Shown here: positions 23,803 through 36,300 of the stretch, one piece after another
Layout: every line of letters begins with the position of its first letter
Position numbering within the stretch: position 1 is the stretch's first letter
Notes under the pieces: model-generated
Databases searched by the model: none
Seen by the model: only the letters and a program-made list of their open reading frames with translations
Told to the model about the DNA's origin: nothing
Source: Miscanthus floridulus
Taxonomy: Eukaryota > Streptophyta > Magnoliopsida > Poales > Poaceae
NCBI RefSeq assembly: GCF_019320115.1
Contig: NC_089598.1
Span: 84,639,844-84,703,843 of the forward strand
Length of the DNA: 64,000 bases
Reading direction: 5' to 3'
Made by a program: the position numbers and the translations under genes

Positions 23803-24350
23803 GTTTGTTACTATCATCATAGCTGCCATCAATCCGGTTGAACCTCACTGTTGGTGGTAACAGATTAGATTCAGAGCGTTTGTAGATTCGTTCGTATCAG
23901 ATAGTCGATTCATTCATATGTTATATCTTTTCCTGATTAGATTCATCGGCTCAATGCTTTACACTAGCAACATCTATCTAGCTGATGATCTTATTTTCAT
24001 CTATGAGTACTGTACCTGTTAATATGAAATTAATCGCTACCCATGAGTTTTATAGTCCGTAACAGCCGATTTCTATGCGTATCGGCTATTCAGTCGCTTT
24101 TTCCCATATGGCTGCTCCTGAAATGGCACACTTGGAACTGTCTGGGCATAGACCGATATGTTCCACCTTAAATTATTGATAAACTTTCTTTCCTTGTCAA
24201 TTGCTGGGTCAAATTGACTGGCACATCTTGGGAGGAGTATGCAGGATTGATCATCCCTGTGTTGAAGCCAGGCAGATCTCTAGCTCCATCGAGCAGACCC
24301 TTTTGGCTTGCTCGTTTACCCGGCATGATTAACATGTTTTTGCGCCGACA
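23803..24350 (+). repeat. X-family LTR, right part
   Basis: 548 bp colinear with the 3' third of the X3 LTR (shared GCATCGATCCGGTCGAACC-like units, the AAATTATTGATAAAC stretch, CCATCGAGCAGACCCTT), ending GCGCCGACA at 24350. Added to 12183-13490 it gives 1856 bp against about 1804 bp for the whole X3 LTR. It is thus probably the rest of the same LTR, split by Y. Confidence 0.7.
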
Positions 24351-24417
24351 CACATTCTAGCACGCCAGGTGGGACACCACAATCGTCGTGGCGGCTTACA
24401 ACAATAATGGCATCCAT

Positions 24418-26937
24418 ATGATACCTTATGAAGACCTACCTAATGAAGATAAAGATGTCATCAGCAAAGCTATAGAAGAATTTTAGAACAAGTGTTTGTT
24501 GTCCTACACCAAGACACGTGACAATACAATTGTTCAAAAATATCCACTACCAAGAGTTCTGTTGCATGGGTAGACAGATGCAGATGAAGCTGAAGATAGG
24601 TGTTTCTTCGTGGAAGTTCTAAACAAATATGTTCATGATGCCATATCGAACCATAATGAAATCTTCTTGAACACATTTCACAACACCATAAAAGAGGTGT
24701 TTCATGGGTTTCCAGTTGATCAGGTTGGACCGGCTTATTACAACATTCCACATCCATCGACTCAGGGGACTAATCAAGCTGGTATCAGCTATCAAGAAAC
24801 AGCACCAGCCAGTAATGATGATGTCCATGTAGTTTAGAGTTTATCTGAGCAAGTTCAAGGTGCTACTACAAATCAGATACAGTATAATCCAGGACCATCA
24901 GGATAGCATGTGCAATAGCCGGCGGGGCAAGGTCAGAACTAGATGATTAATTTTGGCACATCAAGCCACATACCATCGTTGGCTCAAAAAATAGCACTAT
25001 CAATTCAAAGGATCCGTAGAGATATAGATTCTAACATCTATAACTAGAGACTTCAAGCAGCAAACCAGCAAAGGACCCAACAGATAGAGATTCCACAAGG
25101 ATATCATTATGGCACATATTACAACACCCTTCACATGATTTTGAATCCAGGGTACCAAGGTACCTAGAATTTCAATCCACAAATGGGTCGGCAGGTACAG
25201 AGAAATCCAAATTCAAATACTGATGAATTATTGCTGAGAGTGACCGAGATGATGAAGAATCAGTTCAGTTTGAGGCCAAAAGGGTAGACCTTCTCGTACC
25301 AATGCCCATATCTAGAATGGTACGATTTGGTCACTCTTCCTACAAATTACAGGCTTCCAGAGTTTGCTAAGTTCAGTGGCCAAGATAGCACAAGCACAAT
25401 AGAACATGTTAGTCAGTATCTTACACAATTGGGTGAAGCATCCATTGAAGAGGTCCATCGAGTTCGTTTCTTCTCCTTATCACTATCAGGGCCAGCCTTC
25501 ACTTGGTTTTTATCACTGCCAGTTAATTCCATTGCCAATTGGGCTGACCTAGAGAAGAAGTTTCATACATATTTTTACACTAGGACAGGAGAAAAGAAGA
25601 TTACTGATTTGACAACTATAAGGCAGAGAACTAATGAATCGAGCATTGAGTTTCTTTAGAGGTTTTGAGAGACCAGAAATTTGTGCTTTCCACTGAACTT
25701 CACTGATGATCAACTTGCTGCTTTGGCCATTCAAGGAATGTTGCCAGCATGGAGAGAGAAGCTACTGGGACAAGATTTTAACAACTTGGGTCAACTGGCT
25801 CAATGAGTGGCACTGCTCAATAGTCCCCAGAATATGCGTAGAGATACTCAATTCTAGAAAAGTACCACAATGGCCGAAGTCCATAATCCATATTCAGTTG
25901 ATGGCAGCTATGACGACAATAAAGAAGAAGAGGTTGCCGCAGTTGAATGGAATTAGGCTAAGAAGACAGTAATGGTGCCAAATCCTTGGGGGAGAGGGAT
26001 CGAAGAGAGCTATGACTTCGACATCAGAAAATCAGACAAGCTCTTCGATTTCTTGCTTGAAAAGGGACAAATCAAGTTTTTTGATAATCATGTTATGTTG
26101 CCCCCTGATCAGTTGAAGAATAAGACATTCTGCAAGTTCCATAACGCTACTTCTCATTTCACTAATGAATGCAAAGTTTTCTAGCAGCATATACAGAGGG
26201 CTATTCAGCAAGGAAGGCTCAAGTTCGATGCTCCTCAGAAGATGAAAGTTGACGATAATCCTTTCCTAGAAGATCAAAACATGGTCGATGCTAGACTGCT
26301 CAAGGGGAAGACTAAAGTCCAAACATTAGTTAGATCTAAAGAAACTGGGATAATCGATCCCAAGATGCAAATATCGAATGATGAGTATAGAGAAATTAGA
26401 AGGCATCATGATGAGCAAAAGAGCCGATATAAGCACAGAGAAACATCAAAGGATGGGGCGACCAAGCCACGTGTTACATCTCGAATTTTGTTGAATAAAT
26501 GGTAGCAGTAGAAGAAAAAGGATTATTGGCATTGGTTAGAAAAGCAAGAATACAAGTGTCAACAGGAAGAAGAAAGATACGAAAGAAAACAAGCCGAATC
26601 ACATTGGAATTATCTTTTCTTCAGATATTGCTAGAATGAAGGATTGAAATTGCCTACCATAAATAACTGTCCAGAGTCCAGTGAACAATATTTGGAGTTT
26701 AGGCAATCTCAAGCCAACCACCGGTCTATCCATGCTCAACATGTGTATCATCATAATAACATGGATCGACGCTTAAAAATACAAGTGTTCATGATCGGCT
26801 TGGAAAATGAGTTGTTGATCAAAACAAGGCTGATTATGAAGAAGAAAGTAATGAGGGAGAATACGTTTGGCAGGAAGGCCAATGGTGTCCAAGTGGTCCA
26901 ACAAGAAGCCAGAAAAGAAGAGTGTAGCACCTAAGGA
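24418..26937 (+). pseudogene. gag: gag of X2, riddled with TAG stops
   Basis: One reading frame can be followed from the ATG at 24418 to about 26630. The Retrotrans_gag core is at 25327-25800: LPEFAKFSGQDSTSTIEHVS, then SLSLSGPAFTWFLSLP and WADLEKKFHTYFYTRTGEKK. Later a Cys-containing patch reads FCKFHNATSHFTNECKVF (26130-26181). I count 16 TAG, 2 TGA and no TAA in this frame up to 26634. Almost all TAG sit where Gln fits, so CAG to TAG is the simple explanation. A frameshift separates it from the protease. Confidence 0.85.
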
Positions 26938-26960
26938 ATAGAGAGCTAGAACAGGCTCAG

Positions 26961-27509
26961 GTGTCTGGTAAACCTCAAGTATGGCATGCTAAGCAAACAG
27001 TCGACAGAAGGCAACCATCGGCTAATATTCAAATGGCTTTTTTGTTGCCATTAGAGTTTAGAGCTCCAATAGATCAAGAGGTTTACTCAGATTTAGATGA
27101 ATCGGAGTATGAGGAGGTAGTTGCCAAGTTGATAGTTATACAGCAGGCTATATTTGATAAACCAGTCAAGCATCAACACTTAAAGGATTTATATGTAAAA
27201 GGTTTTGATGATGGAAAGCTGATGAATAAGATGTTGGTGGATGGAGGTGCTTCTATCAATCTTATGCCTTACACCACTTTTCACAAACTTGGCAAGGGAC
27301 TAGGAGATCTGATTGAGACCAACATGATGCTTAAGGACTTTGGGGGTAATGCGTCTAAGACCCGGGGGGCAATGAACGTTGAATTGACAATTGGGAGTAA
27401 GACTCTGCTCACCACGTTCTTCGTCGTCAATGGAAAAGGGTTGTACAGTTTACTCCTTGGTCATGACTTGATTCATGCAAACTATTGTGTGCCATCAACC
27501 ATGCATTAG
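26961..27509 (+). pseudogene. Aspartic protease region of X2
   Basis: A 182-codon open stretch. It includes FRAPIDQEVYSDLDESEYEE, then the protease active site MLVDGGASINLMPYTTFHKL (DGG in place of DTG/DSG) and FFVVNGKGLYSLLLGHDLIH. DGGA is common in Tat proteases. The stretch closes at a TAG after PSTMH; the protein would normally run on toward RT. Confidence 0.8.
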
Positions 27510-28183
27510 TGTTTGATTCAATGGCATGGAGATGATGTCGAGCTAGTTCGTGCTGATGAGTCCATGAGTATCGCAATAGCCGATCCAATGTATTGGGAGC
27601 TAGAAGACTTCAAGTGTTTTTCTAGCAAGCTATGGGAAGGAGGCTTCATTAAGATCAGTAATGAAGGCCAATAGCCGATCCAAGCCATCAGCTCTGAGAG
27701 TTTGTTTTAATGAATAATCATGGCTTCACGTCGACCGTTGGATTAAGGGAAATAAGCATTGGTCCTAGAGATAGGCTTAGGCCGACGTATGTGAGCGCTA
27801 AGTCGAATCCTAAGTGCAAGTTAGATTTGATAGGTCTATTAAAGGAAGTTTTGTTTCACTTAATAAGATGCTTGGCCTAGATCGATCGATCGTTTAACCT
27901 TTGATTTGAAAAGTTCTAGTGCAATCTATCAATAGCGATCGATGGCAAAATGTTTGAAGGGATATTATCGTAGCGTTTGATCAATACTTGATAGCCGATT
28001 TGTTTAGTCATCACCTCTAGTTCAAAAATGAAAATATTTGAAGATATAAAAGACGATATGATATGTATCGCCTCTAGAGCAAAAGTGAAAACAAAGACAA
28101 TCATGACATATACAAGGACATCACACTAGGACACGGTCATGGAAGAACATAGATTTTGTTCATAAGTTCACCCTAAGTACAAA
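27510..28183 (+). pseudogene. Start of X2 pol, then junction with Z
   Basis: Coding remains continue (LIQWHGDDVELVRADESM, then near 27780 RPTYVSAKSNPKCKLDLIG), matching the linker just before RT in Tat polyproteins. RT motifs are absent: the sequence fades by about 28110 and turns into the 3' flank of the Z antisense gene. The exact junction is not visible. Confidence 0.55.
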
Positions 28184-31100
28184 CTAATCAAAGACCTTGT
28201 TCACCACATCCTGAGCAGATGTGATGTCCACAATGGCCTCAGCCGCGTCGATGAATTCTTTGATCAGATCTTCATGCTCCTCGGGGCCGTCGCCCATCGG
28301 CAAGCCAGTCTCCATGGCGTGGAGTTCGTATTCGGTTTGGACTTGTGCCACGGCCAGCACCATCGATGCACCGTGATGGACACCATGGAGAGTGATCTCC
28401 TAGACATGGGCTAGGATGTGATGGAGACGAGCATTGATGAGGGGGCCCAGGGTGTTGACGGCATCCATGGCCACGTTCACTGCCAATTGAAGGGACTCCA
28501 ACTACACCGTCAGGGCTGGCGATCACAGAAATAGGAAAGCTATTAATGTAAAGGCAATGGGAATCAGAATAAAGGCATTCCTAGAATTCATCTTATACAC
28601 CTCAAGCCCTACGGTCTTAACGAATGGAAGGGTCAGATTGCATGAGCCCCTTTTTCGTATGCAAAAAGGGAATAAAGCAAGTTCGATCAAACAAAACGAA
28701 ATTGCGAATTTGCTTTAAATGAAATGAAATTATGAATCTATTTTTAAGATACAAAAGTGCCGACACTTGTCCACAGATTACAGACAATGTCCATCAGACC
28801 CATTCGACTAACTATCCCCTCCGGGGAGAACTATCTCTTCAATCTTGTCCGCCAGGTTCCGCACGACAGGAGCCACCGCCTTCTCTATTTCGTCCAGCTT
28901 AGAGGCTTCATAGCTAGGCACGAAGCCAAGGCTCATCGTCTCCAAGTCGATACTCTTGGTGTAGTGGGAGTAGGCGACGGCGAAGGCTCAGGTAATCCTA
29001 GAGTGAAGAGCTTCCCTCTTGAGCTAGCGCACCCACGCCGTGATATCTATGGCAGCAGAGGCCGCAAGCGAGCTGGTTCCCTCTAGCCGTGCCACCTCTA
29101 GGTCATCAAAGACCACCCAGACGGCAACACGTAGGAGATTGTGCTCATCGCTCTCCGCCTAAAGGATCCCCTGCATCTCAGCGAGCTCCGTGACTAGCTC
29201 GGCGGAGACGCTCTTGGCCTCTAGCCTTCGGGCTATCACGGTTCCAAGATCGGCCCGGAGGGAGCTGACCCCCTACCACGCCATGTCACATTCTTGGATG
29301 GCCTGGTCGCACTCCTCGTGGGCCATGCCACGCTCTGAGTAGAGTCTCTCCGTAGTTTGGCGCGGCTCATCTCACTCCTTGCGTAGCTAGGCTATCACCT
29401 CGGTGTCTAGGCTCACCCTCTACTGCAGGGCCGTGGACCTCTCCTCAGCTTCTAGCTTGAGCTCCTGCTCCTTCTCCACCTTGGCCAGATGGTCGAGGGC
29501 CCACTAGCGGCCTCGGCGTCCCTTTGGAGCAGCTTGTCTCACTCCTTCTGGACTCTACTGGCCTCCTCCTCCTCCTATTGTGCTCTCGCCGATAGATCCT
29601 AGAACGCCTTCTCGGCATCCTCCGCATCTCATTGGGCCCTAGCCTCCCGCTGCCAGAGCTCGACTGCCTCCTCGGTCTGGGGAGTCAGCTCAGCCACCCG
29701 CTGTTGGGCAATAGCAAGCTAGGCGCTCATGTCCCTGCGCAGCCAGGCCTCTTTAGCTAGGTAGTCCCACTTCTCCTTCTACTCATGGAGGAACCAGGAT
29801 TTCACCCGGCTATGAGTGATAAGGGACTAAAAAGAAGATCAATGTCAAAACACAAAAAAACACATGAAGAAAGAAGAAAGCGGGAGGAAAGGTTAAGTGA
29901 ATACTCGTCTAGTTGGAATGATGACATCGCGCAAGATGCCCCAGGCCTAGTTTAGGACTTCCAGCATGGCCAAGATCCCTTCGTTGAGACTCTCCCGATC
30001 TATGCTCTCGGTAGCATCGTCGAGCGAGAAGAGTATCGATGTGGGGTCTTGTGGATCCATCCACTGGAGCAGCGACTCACCCCGCGCGAGCGAGCGGCTG
30101 CCCCCGACATCAGGGCCAAGGGCGACCCTCGCTGGTCCTCTCCACCACCACCACGATGCTCGGGGACCCCACGTCTGTGTCCCCCTCTGTCTGGCCCATG
30201 TCGGGCGCCATTACCTGGGCCGGCGGCGGCATGGATCATGCCATTTCCTTGGGCACCACTATGACTATGACTAGCTATGCCTGGCTTGTCACGGTCGTGG
30301 CCACCTCTGTTTGCGTCGGTAGGGTCTCGACTAGTGGCGCCACGCCCACCACAGACGACACCACGAGCACGAGCGATAGCTCCATCCGCTCCAACGTCAG
30401 CAGCGGAATCAGCTCTGTCGCCGGCTACTTGTCGACCTCTGAGGGTGCTCCTTCAGCCTGGGTGACCATTTGTCCCGCTAAGGGCATGGGCACCACTATG
30501 GGCAGTGCCTGACCGACCGATGAGACTATGACGCTGGCTCCGCTCCTACCCAAAGCAAGAGCGACGTTGGGCGACGGCTGACATCTCGCCTAGATGGCGA
30601 CCCTCTTCTAGGGTGCTAGCACCAAAGAGTGGCTTCATCTCAGGATGCTGCAAGAAACAGAAGGCATGAGTCATGCTGAAAATAGAGAAAAACAGAGAAA
30701 AATGGAGGAGTCAAGGACTTACATCAGCATTATTGGGCAAAGAATGTGTTTGGGGGACAAACCCCTAGGCCCTTGCTCCACCTCATCAGGGTAGGGCCAT
30801 TTTGAGCCTGCCCCCTGCTCCTGGGCTGAGGGGCTCACCTCCCTTGCACTTGAGGACACGGCAGCGGAGCCATCTCCCTCCCTCGGCACCTCAGGCACAG
30901 CGGTAGATCCACCCTCTCCCGCTGGCCCTTAGGGCTTAGTCGTAGATCCACCTGCTCCCGCTGGTTCTTGAGGCACGGCAGCAGGGCCGCTCCCCTCCGC
31001 TGGTAATTAGGATGTGGTGGCAGATCTGTCCTCCCCTACTTGTTCTGTGGATGGGCCAATGGTTTGGCCCCCCTCTGTCGTCCTCACGGCCTCACTTCCT

Positions 31101-32392
31101 CCCGTATGAAATGGGAAGGGTCCCTGCATGGATGAGGGGAAACCTGTCAGTGTATCCCCGCTCTCCAGGGCACCCCACTCGGGGTCGACAACTACCTCTT
31201 CTTCTTCTTCTTCTTCCTCGTCATCATCATCATCACTATCGGTTTCTTCCCTGCGCTTCCTTGCATGTAGCTTTTGCTGCTTCTTCCTCTTCTCATCCTC
31301 CTTCGTCTGCCGCTGCCACTTGGCCATGGCGCGATTGGCCGCCTCCACGAACGGGTCCTTCGGTAGCGGGGCTAGGTGATCTGAAAGGGTGAGTTTCTTT
31401 GGCTGATCCCCCTATCTCAATATCCGCATCAAAGAGGTTGGGAGTTCAATAAAAAAGGAGGCACGAGGAAGGAAAACTTACAAAAACGATATACCCTGAT
31501 TCTGGTCGCATCGAGGGGTGTCCTAGCACCAGATACACGAAGTCGAGGAAAGCACCGGTGTTGTCCCATGGAGGCTCCATCACCTCCTTGATGTGTTGTG
31601 CCACTTCAGAGGTTGAGAGTGCTCCCTTGGTGAGCGTCGTCCCATCAAGGGACACCCCAGGTGCCATCATGTGTAGGGGAAGTGCATGCCTCATTAATGG
31701 TGCCACCCTCCACATGTGGTAGGTGCTGATGATCCCCGACCCCTTCACGTCCCTCTCCTTTAGGATGCCGATGGTGGTGAGATGGCCCTAGATTTTCTTC
31801 TTGTCTTTCTCTAGGACCCCCACCTCCTCCACGATTGTGGGACCTCTTCGATGATGCGCCCAGTGAACTCTGGCAAGGGGGTGGCTGCATCGTTCCTGAC
31901 ATAAAACTAATGTGAATGCCATCCCTTGTTGGAGGTTGACAGATGCATCGGTGGGTACTCGTTGACCCAATTGTTGCGGAGTTGAATGCGAGCGCAAACC
32001 ATCGGCATGTTCAGCTCCTGCTTCTTTTCTCGCTTCTTTAGGAGGGTGATGGTGAAGAAGTACCGCCACAGGTCGAAGTGGGGACTAATCCCCAGGAACC
32101 CCTCACATAGGGCGACAAATGCCACAATGTGTTGGATCCCATTGGGATTTAGATGTTGTAGCTCCACCTTGTAGTAGTGCAGCAAGCCCCGAAAAAACTT
32201 ATAGGCGGGGGTGGCGAATTCCTGCTCATGGAAGTGAGCGAAGGATACGACATACCCATCGAGTAGCGACGGCGCGTCCTCATCATCGGGCAGCTGCCAC
32301 TCCTTAGTGGCAGTCCACGCACAAAGAAGGCCACGGTGAACAAGGCCCTCTAGGCACTGAAGGGTGATGTCAGATTTGCACCATGGCTCCAT
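28184..32392 (-). pseudogene. Antisense PF04195-type gene of Z, with introns
   Basis: Starts MEPWCKSDITLQCLEGLVHR at 32392. The PF04195 (putative gypsy type transposon) domain runs to about 31907: GYVVSFAHFHEQEFATPAYK, VELQHLNPNGIQHIVAFVAL, CEGFLGISPHFDLWRYFF, STSNKGWHSH. A middle part is frame-disrupted. Downstream are a Lys-rich stretch and a long acidic run (about 31190-31260), Pro/Gly-rich repeats, and a coiled-coil C-terminus ending QDVVNKVFD with TAG at 28184-28186. Introns with proper signals on minus: 31481-31412 (GTAAGT...ATAG, phase 0), 30722-30648 (GTAAGT...TTGCAG), 29904-29827 (GTATTC...TTTTAG). It is related to the Y fragment. Many TAG/TGA codons make this a pseudogene. The biochemical role of the family is not known to me. 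Confidence 0.8.
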
Positions 32393-33104
32393 TGAATGAT
32401 TGGGGAGGGTGGATGCGAACTTGACGGTGGCTGAGATGTGGATGTGGGAGGCTTAGGCAATTAGCGGCGGAGGTTATACATGCAAAGGCAAGGAGGCAAT
32501 GTATGAAACCCTGGGGGCAAACCCTTTGGTTTTATAGGGGCGATGGATGCGAGGAAGGCAACCATCTGCCTAGATCTCCGCGCATGCCACGATTTGCCAC
32601 CACATCACCACATGGGATATGTGCCTCCAATCCCTATCCTTTCCCTCCAAAATCACGCTGGACGTTTCACCTCTCCAAGCAGATCAGGACTCCTTACTAG
32701 CAAAAGGATATAGGTCAAAAAGCGTTCCTCCAGCCTGGTTGGGTCCAGGAGTTTTAGGGCTGGTCCATTAAAGGTTTCGACAGCCATCCCAAGACACCCT
32801 CACGATAGAAGGATGGGCCCACGATTGGCAAAAACTTAGATGCATGAACTTCATAGGAGTCTCGGTCCGTGATTGAGCTTCAGGCAGGCTGACCCTGGAT
32901 GAGTCTCTATGAATGGGATACCAGGGTCCTATTTAAGCTATCCGATCAACAAACCATCGAATCTCACAATCATACCCGCGACGGGTTCGAATCACCCCTT
33001 GGGCGATTCTGTCTGAATCACCCGGGGGCTCGAGGGCTACACCCGATGGGTGCGCTCACGCGCACCCTCTAACAACTTGAATCACCCCCGGGCTTGAGGG
33101 CTAC
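32393..33104 (+). other. Z spacer before the 3' LTR
   Basis: Promoter side of the antisense gene and 3' untranslated part of Z. It holds repeated CCCGGGGGCTCGAGGGCTAC-like motifs (about 33019 and 33086), the last one abutting the LTR as a purine-rich tract. No gene is seen. Confidence 0.55.
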
Positions 33105-33385
33105 TATTGGGGTCCGAATACTGGGGTACCCAAAGAGGAAGAGCTAATAACCATCAAACGTTGATGCTTCCGAACAGGCAAGAACGCGACTACACCTCTT
33201 GTCCAACAACCAAGGGTTAACTCCATTTCGTCCAAGCCCCAAAGGTTGGCTCCGCCTCACCCGACGTCTGAGGGCAGACTCCACCTCAGGGGGCTAGCTC
33301 TGCCTCGCCTGACGTTTGGGGGCAGACTCTGCCTCGCCTGATGTCTTGAGGAAGACTCTGCCTCGCCCGATGTCTGGAGGCAGGC
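33105..33385 (+). repeat. Z 3' LTR, left part
   Basis: Starts TATTGGGGTCCGAATAC; the partner end at 49854 is CCAACA, so TGTTGG was probably the ancestral start. It contains the first part of a tandem array of units like CTCTGCCTCGCCCGACGTCTGGGGG. It is interrupted by T2 after CAGGC. Confidence 0.85.
33381..33385 (+). repeat. Target-site duplication of T2, left copy
   Basis: CAGGC, against CGGGC at 48724-48728. This is a 5-bp duplication with one A/G difference, lying in a tandem array of near-identical units. Confidence 0.75.
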
Positions 33386-36300
33386 TGTAACACCTCAGGT
33401 GTTAGCCTTGCATAACTTGACTTGCATAACATGAGCATGAGCATCAAGCATTCATAAATCATCATTTACAATTGAAACATTTGATGGAAACATATGAAAC
33501 ATTGCTTGTTATCTCGTGTTTCTTGAAACATATGCAACGTTTGCTTGTTTTTGCATAATTCTTTGTACTTATGCAAATAATCATGAATGAAAACATGTAC
33601 TTGGTAGATGTGAGTCACAAAAACATGTAACCACACTTGGGTTAGCAATTAGTGCATGGTTCATGAAAGTCACTTTTCATAATCAAGCCTTTAAGGCATA
33701 TTTCATGTGATTACTTTAAATAGATCTATGAGTGACTACTACATAAAATGATTGAATGACCTTGCAAATTGCTTGAACATGCTTAGGATATCATTATGAA
33801 CAACTTTGGTATTTAGGGCTAGGGCTAGTTTGGTCATTTAGTCATGGTTTGAGTATGTATCATGATTTCAAAGTGACATGTTTGACTAAAGTTGAACTAG
33901 GTGCTAGAGACCTTGCATGGAGGAGTTCACTAAAGCAAAGTTGTAGTATTTGATATAAGGAACAACTTTTATTTTTGGGTCATTGACTGATTTAGCTTCT
34001 AACATGCTTGAATAGGTCCCACAAAAATCAGGAAAATCAGCATTTCATGACTTAACAAAAATTTCTAAGTTGTTGATTGACTGGCCGACTGACAGCCGAT
34101 GTTTGGGGTGATATTACTCCGTTTCTATTGCGAATTAGAACGAGGTACTTGAACCAAAGTTGTAGCTGGTACATAGGACTACACAAGTCATGTAGATCGT
34201 TTGCACGTTGGAGCTTTGGTTTAGCAGATAATTCACCGTGTAAACTTGCTGTCACGCTCGAACCCGCGTTCACTGAACGAACTAAAATGCTCGGCACAGT
34301 GGCCGACCGGTTCAGGCCATGGTCACCGCGTGGCATGGAGCGTGGCCGTGCGTCGCCGGCGCTCTGCCCAGCGTGGCCAAGGCAGGCCGAAGCGCGCCTT
34401 CATCACACCAGCGCCCGCCCGCACTCAGCCGCGCACCCCATTTGCTTCGCCTCGGTTTCCTTCGTCATCTCGCAGCGCCAGCAGCAGCCGCCGAGCTCCC
34501 GCAGCTCCGCCGTCGCCATAACCATGCACAAGCTCGTGCCTAGCCACTCCATCACCACAACAGCACTCCATCGCCACCACAGCAGCGCACTGCCTCCTTC
34601 CGTGCCCGCTGACAGCCTTCGGTAAGCGCCAGCGTCATGCGCAAGCTCGCCGGAGCTTCCTCGCCGCGCTCGTCACCGTGGCCGGGGCGTGTCCCTCCAC
34701 CATAGACCGCGTAGCCGTGCACATTAGGTTCGCCTGAGCCCAGGGATACTCGTCCGTGCCCTTTTTCGCTTCGCCGTGGCCTCCACCGACGTACCGCCAT
34801 GGTCCAGCCCCGCCGCTCTGCCATTGCTGCCGCCGTCGTCTCTAGGGTTGGCAATAGGTCTGGCCATCTGGCTCAATATACGCGCTAGGCCGAGTAGAAG
34901 GTCTGGTGAAGATGTTACCGCCGGCGAACTCGCCGCCGTCGAGTTCTAGCTGTGTCAGTCGAGCAGCGCCGCCGTGCTCTGCTGTGTCTCGCTGACCAGT
35001 GGGTCCCGCGTGTCAGCGACTCCATGTTTCAAATCTAGTTCAGTTTGAATGCAGATTCACATTTGTTTTGTTATTTTTGTATATTCAGTTTGGTAGCTCC
35101 TAAATTTGTGAAATAAATTTTGTAGTGTTCCTTAAGAAGTGTAGTATTTAGTAAAAATATGTTTTTAACATTTACAGTAGAAAGTTTTGGAGATTTAAAT
35201 AGGGATTTGAAATGTGCTTTTGAATGCATTCAAATTTGTTTATTTTATATCTAGAGTTCCTATGCTCCAAAAATTATGAAATTTTTGTGGTAAGCTATTC
35301 TTGTCATATATGAACTCTGGTAAAAATTTGAGGACCAGTGCATGGGTAGATTTATAGTTATAGATTTTTCTTTTATGAAAAGTCAATCCTTGCATGAATT
35401 TTTATAAATTATTTATGAGTCCAAAATTCATGAAATTTGTTGGAGGTAATCCTAGTACCATATGGATGTTAAGAAAAATAGGAAATCTGTTGCTTGACAC
35501 TTTTCAATAGGATTTTCCATTTATGCTATTTCAAGCCTTGCTTCCTTGTCATTTTTGTACAGGATGTTCTACTTGGTAAAATGACATGAAATTTTTATAG
35601 TAGTCCTTTGATAGCATTAGTAAGGCACTGTAAATTTTTGAGAATTTATTAAGTATATCTGATATATGTTTATTATTTAACCTAGATATCTAAATAAAAT
35701 AATAAAGGTAATTAAATAAATAGTTTCGGCTTCACCATTATATTATCTTAAATGTAATTGGTATGCTTAAACTGTTGGTAGATCCTATGTTGTCAAATTT
35801 TGAATGATTACATGAAGTAGAAGTATTATTACTTTATGTTGCATATTAAATAGTTTCCGGACTGATTCTAGAGTTTGATGAGTTGCATGTTGAAACTGAT
35901 GTGTACTGTAAAAATGGTAAATAACAAAGTTGTAGAGAACTTGATAAGCTTTCCAGAAAGTCTAGGATCACTGTTTTTGGATTAGTAGAACTCCAGTTAT
36001 GAGTGAAACAAGTAGCTACTATTTGTGGCATAGTCGATGCATTGTCGAAGTAGTTAAGTAATAATCGAGAAGAGATATGCACCTACTCAATAAACATGAT
36101 GCACTTGTAACATTTATGCATTCTTAATACTTATGCCATACTCATGCATCTAGGATTGGAGGAAGAGATCACGTTGCTGGAATTCGAAGAAGCAGAGGAA
36201 GGGAACCAGCAGGAGGATCCGCAAGCCGCAGCTCCCGAAGGCGTGGAGCAGAACCCTGAAGAGCTTTCGGAGTGTCCTGACCACCGCCCTACTTCCTTTC

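Larger units (their letters stand above)
24351..28110 (+). mobile_element. X2: 5' internal part of a Tat-like element, heavily decayed
   Basis: Begins after the LTR with CACGCCAGGTGGGAC, the usual post-LTR motif of grass Tat elements. It then carries gag, protease and the first codons of pol. Pol stops near 28110, where Z sequence begins. It has no 3' LTR of its own here. Confidence 0.7.

Noticed and set aside
30039..30512. Long plus-strand open frame (157 codons) with Ser/Thr-rich content
   Set aside because: It lies opposite the Z antisense gene, whose minus-strand reading has domain match and intron signals. The plus frame is a shadow.
34077..34625. 182-codon open frame in the GC-rich block, present in both T2 LTRs (also 44994-45542)
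   Set aside because: The two LTRs are near-identical because of a recent insertion, so sharing is not evidence. The frame is not kept in the T1 LTR, and the composition (Ala/Pro/Ser/Arg) is that of any GC-rich stretch.
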